Shown one piece after another: positions 23,321-31,686 of a stretch of DNA of 33,292 bases (position 1 is the stretch's first letter; each line of letters opens with the position of its first letter). Location: the NCBI RefSeq assembly GCF_009377205.1, contig NZ_VJZE01000051.1, positions 1 to 33,292 on the forward strand, in the 5' to 3' direction. The DNA is from Streptomyces phyllanthi. Its GTDB lineage: Bacteria; Actinomycetota; Actinomycetes; Streptomycetales; Streptomycetaceae. The notes beneath the pieces were generated by a model. It was not told the DNA's origin. It was given only the letters and a program-made list of their open reading frames with translations, and did no database searches. Made by a program: the position numbers and the translations under genes.

Positions 23321-23512
23321 GCTGCGGGTTGGTTGTGGCTGGTCGCGCAGTTCCCCGCGCCCCTGGGGTGGTGCGGGTTGTCGGTGAGCCGCGGGTTGGT
23401 TGTGGCTGGTCGCGCAGTTCCCCGCGCCCCTGAGAACGTGCAGTTCCCCGTGGCCCTGAGAGCGCGCCGTTCCCCACGCCCCTGAGAGCGCGCCGTTTCG
23501 TGGCCCTGAAAG
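23321..23512. repeat. Dispersed repeat, two full copies plus a 26-bp tandem array
   Basis: The 281-nt gap 23277-23557 holds two near-identical copies of the 45-bp repeat (23321-23364 and 23388-23434). The tail of the second copy then repeats at 23411, 23437, 23463 and 23489, an exact 26-bp period, each starting CG[C/T]GC and carrying a CCCTGA core, with increasing decay. No gene is seen in the gap. Confidence 0.85.
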
Positions 23513-23557
23513 CGGAGCGATACCGCACCGGAGTTCGAGAGCTGGTTGACTCTTCCC

Positions 23558-24166
23558 ATGGACGTGAAATTTCCCGAACTCCCCTTCCCGCTGCGCACAT
23601 ACGGTCCCGACGGGAACTGGTCGCACGAGGACGGTGTGCTCACCGGGTGGGCCGGGGCGCGGCAGGACCGGTTCGTGCCGCCCACCGACGAGGCGCTGGA
23701 GCCGGCCTCGGACGCGCCGCGGCTGCTGGGTGCGCCGGAGGGGGACTTCCAGCTGATCGCCCGTGTGACGGTGGGCTTCGCGGCCTCCTTCGACGCGGGT
23801 GTCCTCTACGTCCACGTGGGGGAGCGGGCATGGGCCAAGCTGTGCCTGGAGTACTCGCCGGACGTGCCCACCGTCTGCACGGTCGTCACCCGCGGCCACT
23901 CGGACGACGCCAACTCCTTCACCGTGGAGGGGAGTTCGGTCTGGCTGCGGGTCAGCCGCACCGGCCGGGCCTTCGCCTTCCACGCCTCCCGTGACGGCGA
24001 GACCTGGACCTTCGTCCGGCTGTTCACCCTCGGCGACGAGGGACCGGCGTCGGCGGCGCTCGTCGGCTTCATGACCCAGTCGCCGGTGGGAGAGGGCTGC
24101 GTCGTCACCTTCGACCACATCGAGTACCGGGACGCCTGGCCGGACGGGCTGCGCGACGGAAGCTGA
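23558..24166 (+). CDS. DUF1349 domain protein (concanavalin-like fold)
   Basis: 202-residue cytoplasmic protein of the DUF1349 family, predicted beta-sandwich (lectin/glucanase-like fold) without known catalysis. Typical stretches are FDAGVLYVHVGERAWAKLC, SFTVEGSSVWLRVSRTG and RLFTLGDEGPASAALVGFM; the HASRDGETWTFVR strand is also typical. There is no signal peptide. The ATG has no clear ribosome site; a TTG 12 nt upstream is in frame but no better. The gene starts 46 nt after a decaying repeat array. I cannot assign a substrate. Confidence 0.85.
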   Translation: MDVKFPELPFPLRTYGPDGNWSHEDGVLTGWAGARQDRFVPPTDEALEPASDAPRLLGAPEGDFQLIARVTVGFAASFDAGVLYVHVGERAWAKLCLEYSPDVPTVCTVVTRGHSDDANSFTVEGSSVWLRVSRTGRAFAFHASRDGETWTFVRLFTLGDEGPASAALVGFMTQSPVGEGCVVTFDHIEYRDAWPDGLRDGS

Positions 24167-24222
24167 GAACCGGGGCCGTACGGGACAGGAACCACGGCGG
24201 CCCCCGGCACGTCCTCGGTCAC

Positions 24223-24750
24223 ATGATCGAAAACAGTGTGAACCAGGACCGTGCGGCCTTAGGCCGGGTGATCAGGGCGGCGCTGCCCGCCGAGGCCGAG
24301 GCCATCGCCGAACTGCATGTACGGGCCCGCTCGACCTACTACCCCGACGGACTGCCCGAGGACGGCATTGACTGGGTGGAGCGCTGGCAGGGCGCCATCG
24401 GGCGGCCCGACGGACAGGTGCTGTGCGTCGTCGAGCACGGCCGGATCACCGCCATCGCCTCCTACCGTACGGAACAGGGCGCGCCCGCCGACACCGTGAA
24501 GCTGTTCCAGTTCCACGTCGACCCCGACCACTGGCGCACGGGCATCGGCACCGCGCTGCACACGGCCTGCGTGGAGCGGTGGCGGGCCGACGGCAGGAGC
24601 ACGGCCACCCTCGACGTCCACGTGGACAACCGGCGCGCCCAGGCCTTCTACGCCCGCCAGGGCTGGACCCCCGACCCGGCGTACCCGCCCGCGGAGGACG
24701 ACCACCATCTGTTCCTCAGGTTCGACGTGACCCGGGGTACCGGGGAATGA
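24223..24750 (+). CDS. GNAT family N-acetyltransferase
   Basis: 175-residue acetyltransferase. The acetyl-CoA-binding motif is DHWRTGIGTALHTACVERW, followed by LDVHVDNRRAQAFYARQGW, the usual beta5-alpha4 part. The early ELHVRARSTYYPDGLPED helix is common among actinobacterial GNATs of unknown substrate. The ATG lacks a strong ribosome site; a GTG at 24238 is an alternative. A hairpin follows at 24783. Confidence 0.86.
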   Translation: MIENSVNQDRAALGRVIRAALPAEAEAIAELHVRARSTYYPDGLPEDGIDWVERWQGAIGRPDGQVLCVVEHGRITAIASYRTEQGAPADTVKLFQFHVDPDHWRTGIGTALHTACVERWRADGRSTATLDVHVDNRRAQAFYARQGWTPDPAYPPAEDDHHLFLRFDVTRGTGE

Positions 24751-24782
24751 ACAGGGCTGCTTGAAGGTTCATATAGCGAGAG

Positions 24783-24811
24783 CGAGGGGCGGAGCCGTCT
24801 CCGCCCCCTCG
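24783..24811 (+). terminator. Hairpin terminator after the GNAT gene
   Basis: CGAGGGGCGGAG pairs with CTCCGCCCCCTCG (one bulged C) around CCGT. It lies 32 nt after the GNAT stop and 45 nt before the next start codon. Confidence 0.6.
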
Positions 24812-24856
24812 GTCCCGTAGGACATGGACCCGTACGACCTGGAGAGAGCTGCCACC

Positions 24857-25582
24857 ATGCGCGTCGAGATCTGGAGCGACATCGCCTGCCCCTGGTGCTA
24901 CGTGGGCAAGGCCCGCTTCGAGAAGGCGCTCGACGCCTTCCCGCACCGCGACCGGGTGGAGGTGGTGCACCGCTCCTTCGAGCTCGACCCGCACCGCGCC
25001 AAGGGCGACATCGAGCCCGTCCTGAAGATGCTCAGCCAGAAGTACGGGATGAGCGAGGCACAGGCGCGGGCCGGGGAGGAGAACCTGCGCGCCCAGGCCG
25101 CCGCCGAGGGCCTCGCGTACCGCACCGAGGGCCGCGACCACGGCAGCACCTTCGACATGCACCGCCTCCTCCACCTCGCCAAGCAGGAGGGGAAGCAGAG
25201 CGAGCTGCTCCAGATCCTGTACCGGGCGAACTTCGCCGAGGAGCGGTCCGTCTACGCCGACGCCGAGGACCGTCTCCTCGCGCTCGCCGTCGAGGCCGGA
25301 CTCGACGAGGACGCGGCCCGCGAGGTCCTCGCCGATCCGCAGGCGTACGCCGACGACGTGCGCGCCGACGAACGCGAGGCCGCGCAGCTCGGCGCGAACG
25401 GCGTGCCCTTCTTCGTCCTCGACCGCAAGTACGGCGTGTCGGGCGCCCAGCCCACCGAGGTCTTCACCCGGGCCCTGACCGAGGCGTGGGGTGAGCGCTC
25501 CCCGCTGAGGCTCGTGCAGGACGAGGACGCCGCGGCGGAGGCCTGCGGCCCGGACGGGTGCGCGGTGCCTCCGGCGGGGTGA
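24857..25582 (+). CDS. DsbA family oxidoreductase, FrnE-like
   Basis: 241-residue thioredoxin-fold protein of the FrnE branch of the DsbA family, cytoplasmic (no signal). The redox motif is CPWC (Cys11-Cys14), the long helical insertion lies between about 60 and 160, and the cis-Pro loop is GVPFF. The ATG at 24857 has GGAGAGAG at about 8 nt; an upstream ATG at 24824 would add 11 residues. The tail contains a further Cys pair in ACGPDGCAV, which could exchange disulphides with the active site. Likely roles are disulphide isomerisation or a glutathione-S-transferase-like reaction; the substrate is unknown. Confidence 0.9.
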   Translation: MRVEIWSDIACPWCYVGKARFEKALDAFPHRDRVEVVHRSFELDPHRAKGDIEPVLKMLSQKYGMSEAQARAGEENLRAQAAAEGLAYRTEGRDHGSTFDMHRLLHLAKQEGKQSELLQILYRANFAEERSVYADAEDRLLALAVEAGLDEDAAREVLADPQAYADDVRADEREAAQLGANGVPFFVLDRKYGVSGAQPTEVFTRALTEAWGERSPLRLVQDEDAAAEACGPDGCAVPPAG

Positions 25583-25642
25583 ACGGTCTTCGGGCGGCGC
25601 CGTCGGGGCGCGGTGTGATGTCCGCGGGCCGCCGGTCCTCTC

Positions 25643-25685
25643 CGGCCGGTCGCGGGGTTCCCCGCGCCCCTTGGTCCCAAAGGGC
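25643..25685. repeat. Dispersed intergenic repeat, copy G
   Basis: GGCCGGTCGCGGGGTTCCCC followed by GCGCCCCTTGG matches the core of the copies at 3365 and 23321. It includes the small hairpin CGCGGGG-TT-CCCCGCG (25651-25666). It lies in the gap before the aminotransferase gene. Confidence 0.75.
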
Positions 25686-25775
25686 CAGGTCAGGACGGAT
25701 ACATAAGCATCTCTTGGGAGAGCCACGCAGAAGATCTCAATGGACGGGGAGTTCACGGGACCGCAGAGTGGTCCC

Positions 25776-26828
25776 ATGGAGACCTTCGAGAGCCTCGTCC
25801 GATCCGAGTTCGCCCCGAAGAACACCTTTCTGAACACCGCGAGCAGCGGGCTGCTCCCCGCGCGCACCGTGGCCGCGCTGCACGAGGCCGTGCGGCTCAG
25901 GGCCGAGGGCAGTCCGCTGGACTCGCTGTTCGGTGATGTGGAGGCCGCCCGGGCCTCCTTCGCCCGGCTGGCCGGAGTCCCGGTCGCACGGGTGGCGGCG
26001 GGGGCGTCGGTCGCCGCCCACACCGGGCTGATCGCCGCGTCACTGACCTCCGGCGCCGAAGTCCTCACCGCCGAGGACGACTTCACCTCCGTCGTCAACC
26101 CCTTCCACGCCCGCGGTGACCTCAAGGTGCGGACCGTGCCCCTGGAACGGATCGCCGAGTCCGTCCGCCCGGGTACCGCGCTCGTCGCGGTCAGCGCCGC
26201 TCAGTCCGCCGACGGCCGGATCGCCGACCTGCCCGCGCTGCGCGAGGCGGCCCGGGAGCACGGAGCCCGTACGTACGTCGACTTCTCCCAGGCGGCCGGA
26301 TGGCTGCCGGTGGAGGCGGACGCGTACGACTACACCGCCTCCATCTGCTACAAGTGGCTGCTCGGCCCGCACGGGGCGGCCTTCCTCGTCGTCCCCGAGG
26401 ACTTCGGTGCCCTGACGCCGGTGCTGGCCGGCTGGGTCGCGGGGGAGAACCCCTGGGACAGCTGCTACGGCCCCGTCACCGAACTCGCCCACTCCGCCCG
26501 GCGGTTCGACCTGCCCCCCGCTCTCTTCACATACACCGGACTGCGCCACTCCCTGGACCTCATCGAGGAACTCGGCGTGGACGCCGTACGCGCCCATGAC
26601 CTCGCCCTCGCCGACCGGTTCCGCGCGGGTCTCGCCCGCCTCGGCCACGAACCCCTGCCCGCGCCCGGCTCACCCATCGTCTCCGTGCCCCGACTCGGCC
26701 ACCGCCAGCCCGAGTTGAGCAGCGCCGGCATCCAGGTCTCCAACCGTGCGGGGAACCTGCGCGCTTCCTTCCACGTGTACAACACGCCCGCCGACGTCGA
26801 CCGGCTCCTCGACGTCCTGTCCGCCTGA
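25776..26828 (+). CDS. Class V aminotransferase-fold PLP enzyme
   Basis: 350-residue PLP-dependent enzyme of the cysteine-desulphurase/class V group. It begins FAPKNTFLNTASSGLLPART, and YVDFSQAAGWLPVEADAYDY leads into ASICYKWLLGPHGAAFL, where Lys193 is the Schiff-base lysine. The C-terminus SNRAGNLRASFHVYNTPADV is typical of the isopenicillin-N-epimerase-like branch. No catalytic Cys loop of a true cysteine desulphurase is visible, so epimerase or lyase chemistry is more likely. An ATG at 25740 is in frame and would add 12 residues; neither start has a strong ribosome site. Confidence 0.86.
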   Translation: METFESLVRSEFAPKNTFLNTASSGLLPARTVAALHEAVRLRAEGSPLDSLFGDVEAARASFARLAGVPVARVAAGASVAAHTGLIAASLTSGAEVLTAEDDFTSVVNPFHARGDLKVRTVPLERIAESVRPGTALVAVSAAQSADGRIADLPALREAAREHGARTYVDFSQAAGWLPVEADAYDYTASICYKWLLGPHGAAFLVVPEDFGALTPVLAGWVAGENPWDSCYGPVTELAHSARRFDLPPALFTYTGLRHSLDLIEELGVDAVRAHDLALADRFRAGLARLGHEPLPAPGSPIVSVPRLGHRQPELSSAGIQVSNRAGNLRASFHVYNTPADVDRLLDVLSA

Positions 26829-26831
26829 CCA

Positions 26832-26879
26832 CTGTCCGATCCACCGCCCGATCCAGCGTCCGATCCACCGTCCGATTCA
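26832..26879. repeat. 12-bp tandem repeat (4 units)
   Basis: Units of the form NNG[T/C]CCGAT[C/T]CA start at 26832, 26844, 26856 and 26868, an exact 12-bp period. A decayed fifth unit may follow. The array fills most of the gap between the aminotransferase and sigma-factor genes. Confidence 0.85.
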
Positions 26880-26932
26880 CGCCCGTCCGACTTGCCCACT
26901 GGCGCGAGCCCCACCCGAACCGCTAGGAAGGC

Positions 26933-27559
26933 ATGACGGAGGTGATGGTGTCGGTGGAGCCAACGGCCGACAGGACCGAGAGCGTGCCCGCCGACGCGGC
27001 ACTGCATCGGCGGCTGGTCTACGGGGACGAGTCCGCCTTGAACGAGGCGTACGCCGTGTACGGCGGGCTCGTCAGGGCGGTGGCCGTACGGGTCACGGGC
27101 AGCCGGGGCGCCGCCGAGGACGTGGCGCAGGAGGTCTTCGCCCAGCTGTGGAGCAGGCCGTACGGCTTCGACCCGCGCCGCGGCTCGCTGCGCACCTGGC
27201 TGTCCGTACTCGCCCACCGGCGGGCCGTGGACTGGGTGCGCAGCGAGGCCCGGCACCGCAAGGCCGCCCAGGCCGACGACTCCGCCCTGCAGGCCATCCC
27301 CGACGCCGGACCCGGCCCGGACGAGGCGGTCGTCGACCGGGAACGCTCGCTGCTCCTGCACTCCGCCCTCGCCGGTCTCCCGGAGCCCCAGCGGGAGGTG
27401 GTCCACCTCGCCTACTTCGCGGGACGCACCTACCGGCAGGCCGCCAGGGAGCTGGGGATACCCGAGGGGACCGCGAAGACCCGGCTCCGCTCCGCGCTGC
27501 GCAAGCTCGCCGAATCCCTGACGGACCCGCCGGACCGGGCCCTGGGGAGGGGCGCATGA
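26933..27559 (+). CDS. ECF RNA polymerase sigma factor
   Basis: 208-residue ECF sigma factor. Region 2 is AAEDVAQEVFAQLW and the following FDPRRGSLRTWLSVLAHRRA; region 4 is LPEPQREVVHLAYFAGRTY with the helix-turn-helix at RQAARELGIPEGTAKTRL, close to the SigK/SigJ-like factors in these segments. The start is uncertain: the ATG has AGGAAGG immediately upstream, while GTG or ATG codons at 26942-26948 have better spacing. A partner with an anti-sigma zinc motif starts 31 nt downstream, so this is a sigma/anti-sigma unit. Confidence 0.9.
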   Translation: MTEVMVSVEPTADRTESVPADAALHRRLVYGDESALNEAYAVYGGLVRAVAVRVTGSRGAAEDVAQEVFAQLWSRPYGFDPRRGSLRTWLSVLAHRRAVDWVRSEARHRKAAQADDSALQAIPDAGPGPDEAVVDRERSLLLHSALAGLPEPQREVVHLAYFAGRTYRQAARELGIPEGTAKTRLRSALRKLAESLTDPPDRALGRGA

Positions 27560-27590
27560 TGGTGGTACGGGCAGCGGAAGGAGGCGTGTG

Positions 27591-28622
27591 ATGGCCATCG
27601 ACCACGACGAAGTGCGGGAACTGCTGGCCGCCTGGGCCGTCGGCGCGCTGCTGCCCGCGGAGCAGAAGACGGTGCCCCTGCACCTGGCCGAGTGCGAGAC
27701 CTGCGCGGCGGAGGCGGAGCAGCTCAGGGAGACCGTGCGCCTGCTGGACGGCCCCCACGCCGGACTCCGCGCCGGCTCCCGGCTGAACGGCGCCGCGGGC
27801 AACGGCCAGGGCGTGCTCACCGCCGCACTGCGCTCCCGTCCGCGCACCGCGCGGGTCGCCCCGCACGCCGCTCCGTACGCCGCGGCCGTCGCCGGACTCC
27901 AGGCGCTGCTGCCGGAGCTGGACGGACACTGGACGACACCCGTCGTGCACGACTGGAACGCGCACGCCACCGTCGCCCACCTCCTCGCCGCCGACGAGCC
28001 GCTCGCCCTGCGGCTGGGCCTCGACGCGCGCGTGCCCGCCTCGCCTGTCCCTCAGGACACGCCCTGGGAGGACGCCTGGAACGCGCGATCCGCCGAGGTG
28101 ATCGCGCACGAGTTCACGCGCACCCCCGAGGAGACCGTCGCCGCCTGGGCCGCGCAGTCCCGGGCCCTGCTGGCCACACCCGAGGCCCACGACCCCGAAC
28201 GCGCCGCGCGCGCCACGACGTTGATGGGCATGCCGCTGCCCGTCGCCGAGCACTTCCTCGTCCGCGCCTTCGAGACCTGGATCCACACGGACGACCTCGG
28301 CCGCGCGCTCGGTGTGCCCGTTCCGCCGCCACCGGACGAGCACCTGTGGACGCTGGTCCGCCTGTCCCTCCGCGTCATCGGACTGGTCCTCAGCACGGCA
28401 CCGCCGGTCCGGTTCGCGATGACCGGTGCGGAGCCCGGCACCGAGTGGGTCCTGGGCTCCGAGCACGAGCCCGTACGGGCCGAGGTCGTCATCGACCCGG
28501 TCGACTTCTGCCTGCTCCTGGGCGGCCGGTACGCGCCCGACGCGGTCCCGCGGACGACCACGGGCGACGAGGGCGCAGTGCGGAACGTACTGGAGACGGC
28601 GGCGGCCATGTCCTGGCTGTGA
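27591..28622 (+). CDS. Zinc anti-sigma motif fused to a mycothiol-dependent MDMPI-like domain
   Basis: 343-residue cytoplasmic protein. Residues 1-55 match the zinc-binding anti-sigma domain, with His31-x3-Cys35-x2-Cys38. Residues about 92-235 match the DinB-like N-domain of mycothiol-dependent maleylpyruvate isomerases: His130 in TVAHLL, then Glu228 and His232 in ETWIH, the spacing of the known metal ligands. Residues about 245-340 resemble the accompanying C-domain. There is no membrane segment. The ATG follows GGAAGGAGG; a GTG sits just before it. It lies 31 nt after the sigma gene, so it probably holds that factor inactive and releases it on a redox or thiol signal (inference). Confidence 0.87.
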   Translation: MAIDHDEVRELLAAWAVGALLPAEQKTVPLHLAECETCAAEAEQLRETVRLLDGPHAGLRAGSRLNGAAGNGQGVLTAALRSRPRTARVAPHAAPYAAAVAGLQALLPELDGHWTTPVVHDWNAHATVAHLLAADEPLALRLGLDARVPASPVPQDTPWEDAWNARSAEVIAHEFTRTPEETVAAWAAQSRALLATPEAHDPERAARATTLMGMPLPVAEHFLVRAFETWIHTDDLGRALGVPVPPPPDEHLWTLVRLSLRVIGLVLSTAPPVRFAMTGAEPGTEWVLGSEHEPVRAEVVIDPVDFCLLLGGRYAPDAVPRTTTGDEGAVRNVLETAAAMSWL

Positions 28623-28657
28623 CCGGCGGAGGAACCGACCGGCTGACGGACGCGGAC

Positions 28658-28690
28658 GGGCCCGGCACCTCCTCGTGAGGTGCCGGGCCC
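28658..28690 (+). terminator. Strong hairpin terminator after the anti-sigma gene
   Basis: GGGCCCGGCACCTC and GAGGTGCCGGGCCC form a perfect 14-bp stem with a 5-nt loop, 35 nt after the stop codon. There is no U tract, as is common for streptomycete terminators. Confidence 0.85.
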
Positions 28691-28980
28691 GACCAGTGCT
28701 ACAACGTGTGTCACTTCACCGGGGTCACCTTCGCAGCCGTGAAGCGACCGAGCGTGCGCTCAACCGTCCACACCGCCTCGCGCTCCCGACTGCCCCCTAC
28801 GACAGGGCGGTCACGGGTCGCATCCACCCCATGACGGCCGGACCGCCATGGGGTGCGGGACCGGTGACAAGGCCCCACGCCAGGAAGATCCTGGCGACAT
28901 CGATCCGGTCGACACCACGTACAACCGTCTCCCCGGCCGGGCCGGTTCGTGCCTTCAAGGGCTCACTGGAACGACTGGGG
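28691..28980. other. 290-nt gap without a convincing gene
   Basis: Contains two inverted repeats, CCCCATG/CATGGGG (28827 and 28847) and CGCCAGGA/TCCTGGCG (28878-28896, 3-nt loop). On the minus strand, short protein-like stretches such as GVDRIDVARIFLAWGLVTG appear in one frame and TLGRFTAAKVTPVK in another, so it may hold a decayed gene fragment. The second hairpin could terminate the ect operon. Confidence 0.4.
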
Positions 28981-29880
28981 TCATCGCACCGGAGTGAAGT
29001 CCCGGGCACCGATGAACTCCGGCCTGCGGATCGGCGCCGAGAACGGCTCCACCGCCGTGTTCTCCACGCTGTTGAACACGATGAACACGTTGCTGCGCGG
29101 GAACGGCGTGATGTTGTCGCCGGAGCCGTGCATGCAGTTGCAGTCGAACCAGGTCGCCGAACCCGCCTTGCCCGTGAACAGCTTGATGCCGTACTCACCG
29201 GCCATGGCGGTCAGCGCCTCGTCGGACGGCGTGCCCGCGTCCTGCATCTGGAGGGACTTCTTGTAGTTGTCCTTCGGTGTGGCCCCCGCACACCCGAGGA
29301 ACGTCCTGTGCGACCCCGGCATGATCATGAGACCGCCGTTGGTGTCGTAGTTCTCGGTCAGCGCGATCGAGACGGACACCGTCCGCATGTTCGGCAGACC
29401 GTCCTCGGCGTGCCAGGTCTCGAAGTCGGAGTGCCAGTAGAAGCCGCTGGCGCCGAAGCCCGGCTTGACGTTGATCCGCGACTGGTGGACGTACACGTCC
29501 GAGCCGAGGATCTGCCGCGCCCGTCCGACGACCCGCTCGTCGCGCACGAGCGAGGCGAACAGCCCGCTGAGCCTGTGCACCTCGAAGACGGACCGGATCT
29601 CCTTCGACTTCGGCTCGATGATCGAGCGCTCGTCGGCGCGGATCTCCGGGTCGGTGACGAGCCGCTCCAGCTCGGCGCGGTAGAGGGCGACTTCCTCGTC
29701 GGTGATGAGCTGCTCGACGGCGAGGAAGCCGTCGCGCTCGTACGCCTGGAGATCGGCGAGCGGGATCGGGCCGGGTGTACCGGGCGCACCCCAGACGACC
29801 GGGTCCTGGCGGGGCACGGACACCTCGGTGGCGCCGCGGCTGGGGTAGAGATCAGGGATGTTCGTGACGGTGGTGGTCAC
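28981..29880 (-). CDS. ectD: Ectoine hydroxylase
   Basis: 299-residue Fe(II)/2-oxoglutarate dioxygenase that converts ectoine to 5-hydroxyectoine. The family signature is intact: FYWHSDFETWHAEDGLPNMR with iron ligands His150 and Asp152, and the third ligand His251 in CNCMHGSGDN. VHQSRINVKPGF and MPGSHRTFLGCAG are other conserved parts. The GTG start lies 6 nt after the ectC stop, with AGGAGG upstream, so the two genes are cotranscribed. Length is normal. A decayed-looking gap follows. Confidence 0.97.
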   Translation of the reverse strand: MTTTVTNIPDLYPSRGATEVSVPRQDPVVWGAPGTPGPIPLADLQAYERDGFLAVEQLITDEEVALYRAELERLVTDPEIRADERSIIEPKSKEIRSVFEVHRLSGLFASLVRDERVVGRARQILGSDVYVHQSRINVKPGFGASGFYWHSDFETWHAEDGLPNMRTVSVSIALTENYDTNGGLMIMPGSHRTFLGCAGATPKDNYKKSLQMQDAGTPSDEALTAMAGEYGIKLFTGKAGSATWFDCNCMHGSGDNITPFPRSNVFIVFNSVENTAVEPFSAPIRRPEFIGARDFTPVR

Positions 29881-29886
29881 GGTGGA

Positions 29887-30285
29887 TCACACCTCCTCGG
29901 TGAGCAGGGGGTAGACGCCGTTCTCGTCGTGGTCCTCCCGTCCGGTCACGGGGGGATTGAAGACACAGATGCAGCGGAAGTCCTCCTTGATCCGCAGTGT
30001 GTGCCTCTCGTGCCCGTCCAGGAGGTACATGGTCCCGGGCGTGATCGTGTACTTCTGCCCGGTCTCGTTGTCGGTCAGCTCTGCCTCGCCCTCCACGCAG
30101 ACGACGGCCTCGACGTGGTTGGCGTACCACATCGACGTCTCCGTACCCGCGTACAGGATCGTCTCGTGCAGCGAGAAGCCGACCTTCTCCTTGGCGAGGA
30201 CGATGCGTTTGCTCTCCCAGGTGCCCGACGCGGCTTTGACGTGCCGGTCGGTGCCTTCGATGTCCTTGAACGAACGGACGATCAC
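29887..30285 (-). CDS. ectC: L-ectoine synthase
   Basis: 132-residue cupin that cyclises N-gamma-acetyl-diaminobutyrate to ectoine in the last core step. It begins [21 protein letters not shown], and [15 protein letters not shown] and [15 protein letters not shown] carry the metal- and substrate-binding residues. The GTG start at 30285 is preceded by GAGGAGG; the open frame runs upstream to 30528 but overlaps ectB. The length is normal for EctC. It starts 50 nt after ectB and is followed 6 nt later by ectD. Confidence 0.96.
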   Translation of the reverse strand: MIVRSFKDIEGTDRHVKAASGTWESKRIVLAKEKVGFSLHETILYAGTETSMWYANHVEAVVCVEGEAELTDNETGQKYTITPGTMYLLDGHERHTLRIKEDFRCICVFNPPVTGREDHDENGVYPLLTEEV

Positions 30286-30335
30286 GGTGCTGCGACGCCT
30301 CCTCGGTGTGTTCTTCCTCGATCTGTGACGGTGGT

Positions 30336-31607
30336 TCAGGCCGTCTCGCGGACGGCGCGGGCGAGGGTGCGCAGACCCTCGTCCAGCTCCTCGGGCGTGA
30401 TGGTGAGCGCGGGGAGCAGCTTGACGACCTCGCTCTCCGGGCCGGACGTCTCGATGAGCAGCCCGAGTTCGAAGGCGCGCTGGGCGACCCGGTTCGCCCG
30501 GGACCTGTCGACGAACTCGATGCCCCACACCAGCCCGCGACCCCGGTACTCCTTGATCGCGGCGCGGTCCTCCTCCGCGATGGCGGCCAGCGCCTGCTCG
30601 ACCTGCTCACCGCGCTTGCGGGTCTGCTTCTCCATGGCGGAGCCGTCGGCCCAGTACGTCTCCAGGGCCGCGGCGGCCGTCACGAACGCCGGGTTGTTGC
30701 CGCGGAACGTGCCGTTGTGCTCGCCCGGCTCCCAGATGTCGAGCTCGGGCTTGAACAGGCACAGGGACATGGGCAGTCCGTACCCGCTGATGGACTTGGA
30801 CACGGTGACGATGTCGGGGGTGATGCCCGCCTCCTCGAAGGAGAAGAAGGCACCGGTCCGCCCGCAGCCCATCTGGATGTCGTCGACGATCAGCAGCATG
30901 TCCTGCCGCTCGCACAGCTCGGCGAGCGCGCGCAGCCACTCCGGGCGGGCGACGTTGATGCCGCCCTCGCCCTGCACGGTCTCCACGATCACCGCGGCCG
31001 GCTTGTTGAGCCCGGAGCCCTGGTCCTCCAGGATCCGCTCGAACCAGAGGAAGTCCGGGACCTGGCCGTCGAAGTAGTTGTCGAACGGCATGGGTGTGCC
31101 GTGCACCAGGGGGATACCGGCGCCGGCGCGCTTGAAGGCGTTGCCGGTCACGGCGAGCGACCCCAGGGACATCCCGTGGAAGGCGTTGGTGAACGACACG
31201 ATGGCCTCGCGCCCCTTCACCTTCCGCGCCAGCTTCAGCGCGGACTCCACGGCGTTGGTGCCGGTCGGGCCCGGGAACATGACCTTGTACGGCAGGTCGC
31301 GCGGCCGCAGCACGAGGTTCTGGAAGGTCTCCAGGAAGCCGCGCTTGGCGGTCGTCGACATGTCGAGCCCGTGGGTGACGCCGTCGCGCTCCAGGTAGTC
31401 GATCAACGCCCGTTTCAGTACGGGGTTGTTGTGGCCGTAGTTGAGCGACCCGGCGCCCGCGAAGAAGTCCAGGTACGTGTGGCCGTCCTCGTCGTACATA
31501 CGGCTGCCCTGCGCGCGGTCGAACACGGTGGGCCAGCCGCGGCAGTAGCTGCGCACCTCCGACTCCAGGGTCTCGAAGACGCTCAGGTCGGGCTGGGTGA
31601 TGGTCAC
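30336..31607 (-). CDS. ectB: Diaminobutyrate-2-oxoglutarate transaminase
   Basis: 423-residue class III PLP aminotransferase that makes L-2,4-diaminobutyrate from aspartate semialdehyde for ectoine synthesis. Key segments are [46 protein letters not shown] and the Schiff-base site VSKSISGYG with Lys271. [20 protein letters not shown] is typical of EctB. The start is GTG with GAGGAG about 9 nt upstream. It lies 79 nt after the ectA stop. Confidence 0.97.
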   Translation of the reverse strand: MTITQPDLSVFETLESEVRSYCRGWPTVFDRAQGSRMYDEDGHTYLDFFAGAGSLNYGHNNPVLKRALIDYLERDGVTHGLDMSTTAKRGFLETFQNLVLRPRDLPYKVMFPGPTGTNAVESALKLARKVKGREAIVSFTNAFHGMSLGSLAVTGNAFKRAGAGIPLVHGTPMPFDNYFDGQVPDFLWFERILEDQGSGLNKPAAVIVETVQGEGGINVARPEWLRALAELCERQDMLLIVDDIQMGCGRTGAFFSFEEAGITPDIVTVSKSISGYGLPMSLCLFKPELDIWEPGEHNGTFRGNNPAFVTAAAALETYWADGSAMEKQTRKRGEQVEQALAAIAEEDRAAIKEYRGRGLVWGIEFVDRSRANRVAQRAFELGLLIETSGPESEVVKLLPALTITPEELDEGLRTLARAVRETA

Positions 31608-31686
31608 GGCGAATCGCTCCTCGATGCGTGGGGGGTGTGCAGGAGTGAGGGAATCGGGCTGGTGGGGTACCGGCTACTGAGGGGGA

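Noticed and set aside
23411..23512. Possible CRISPR array
   Set aside because: Units abut without unique spacers and diverge progressively; no cas genes are nearby.
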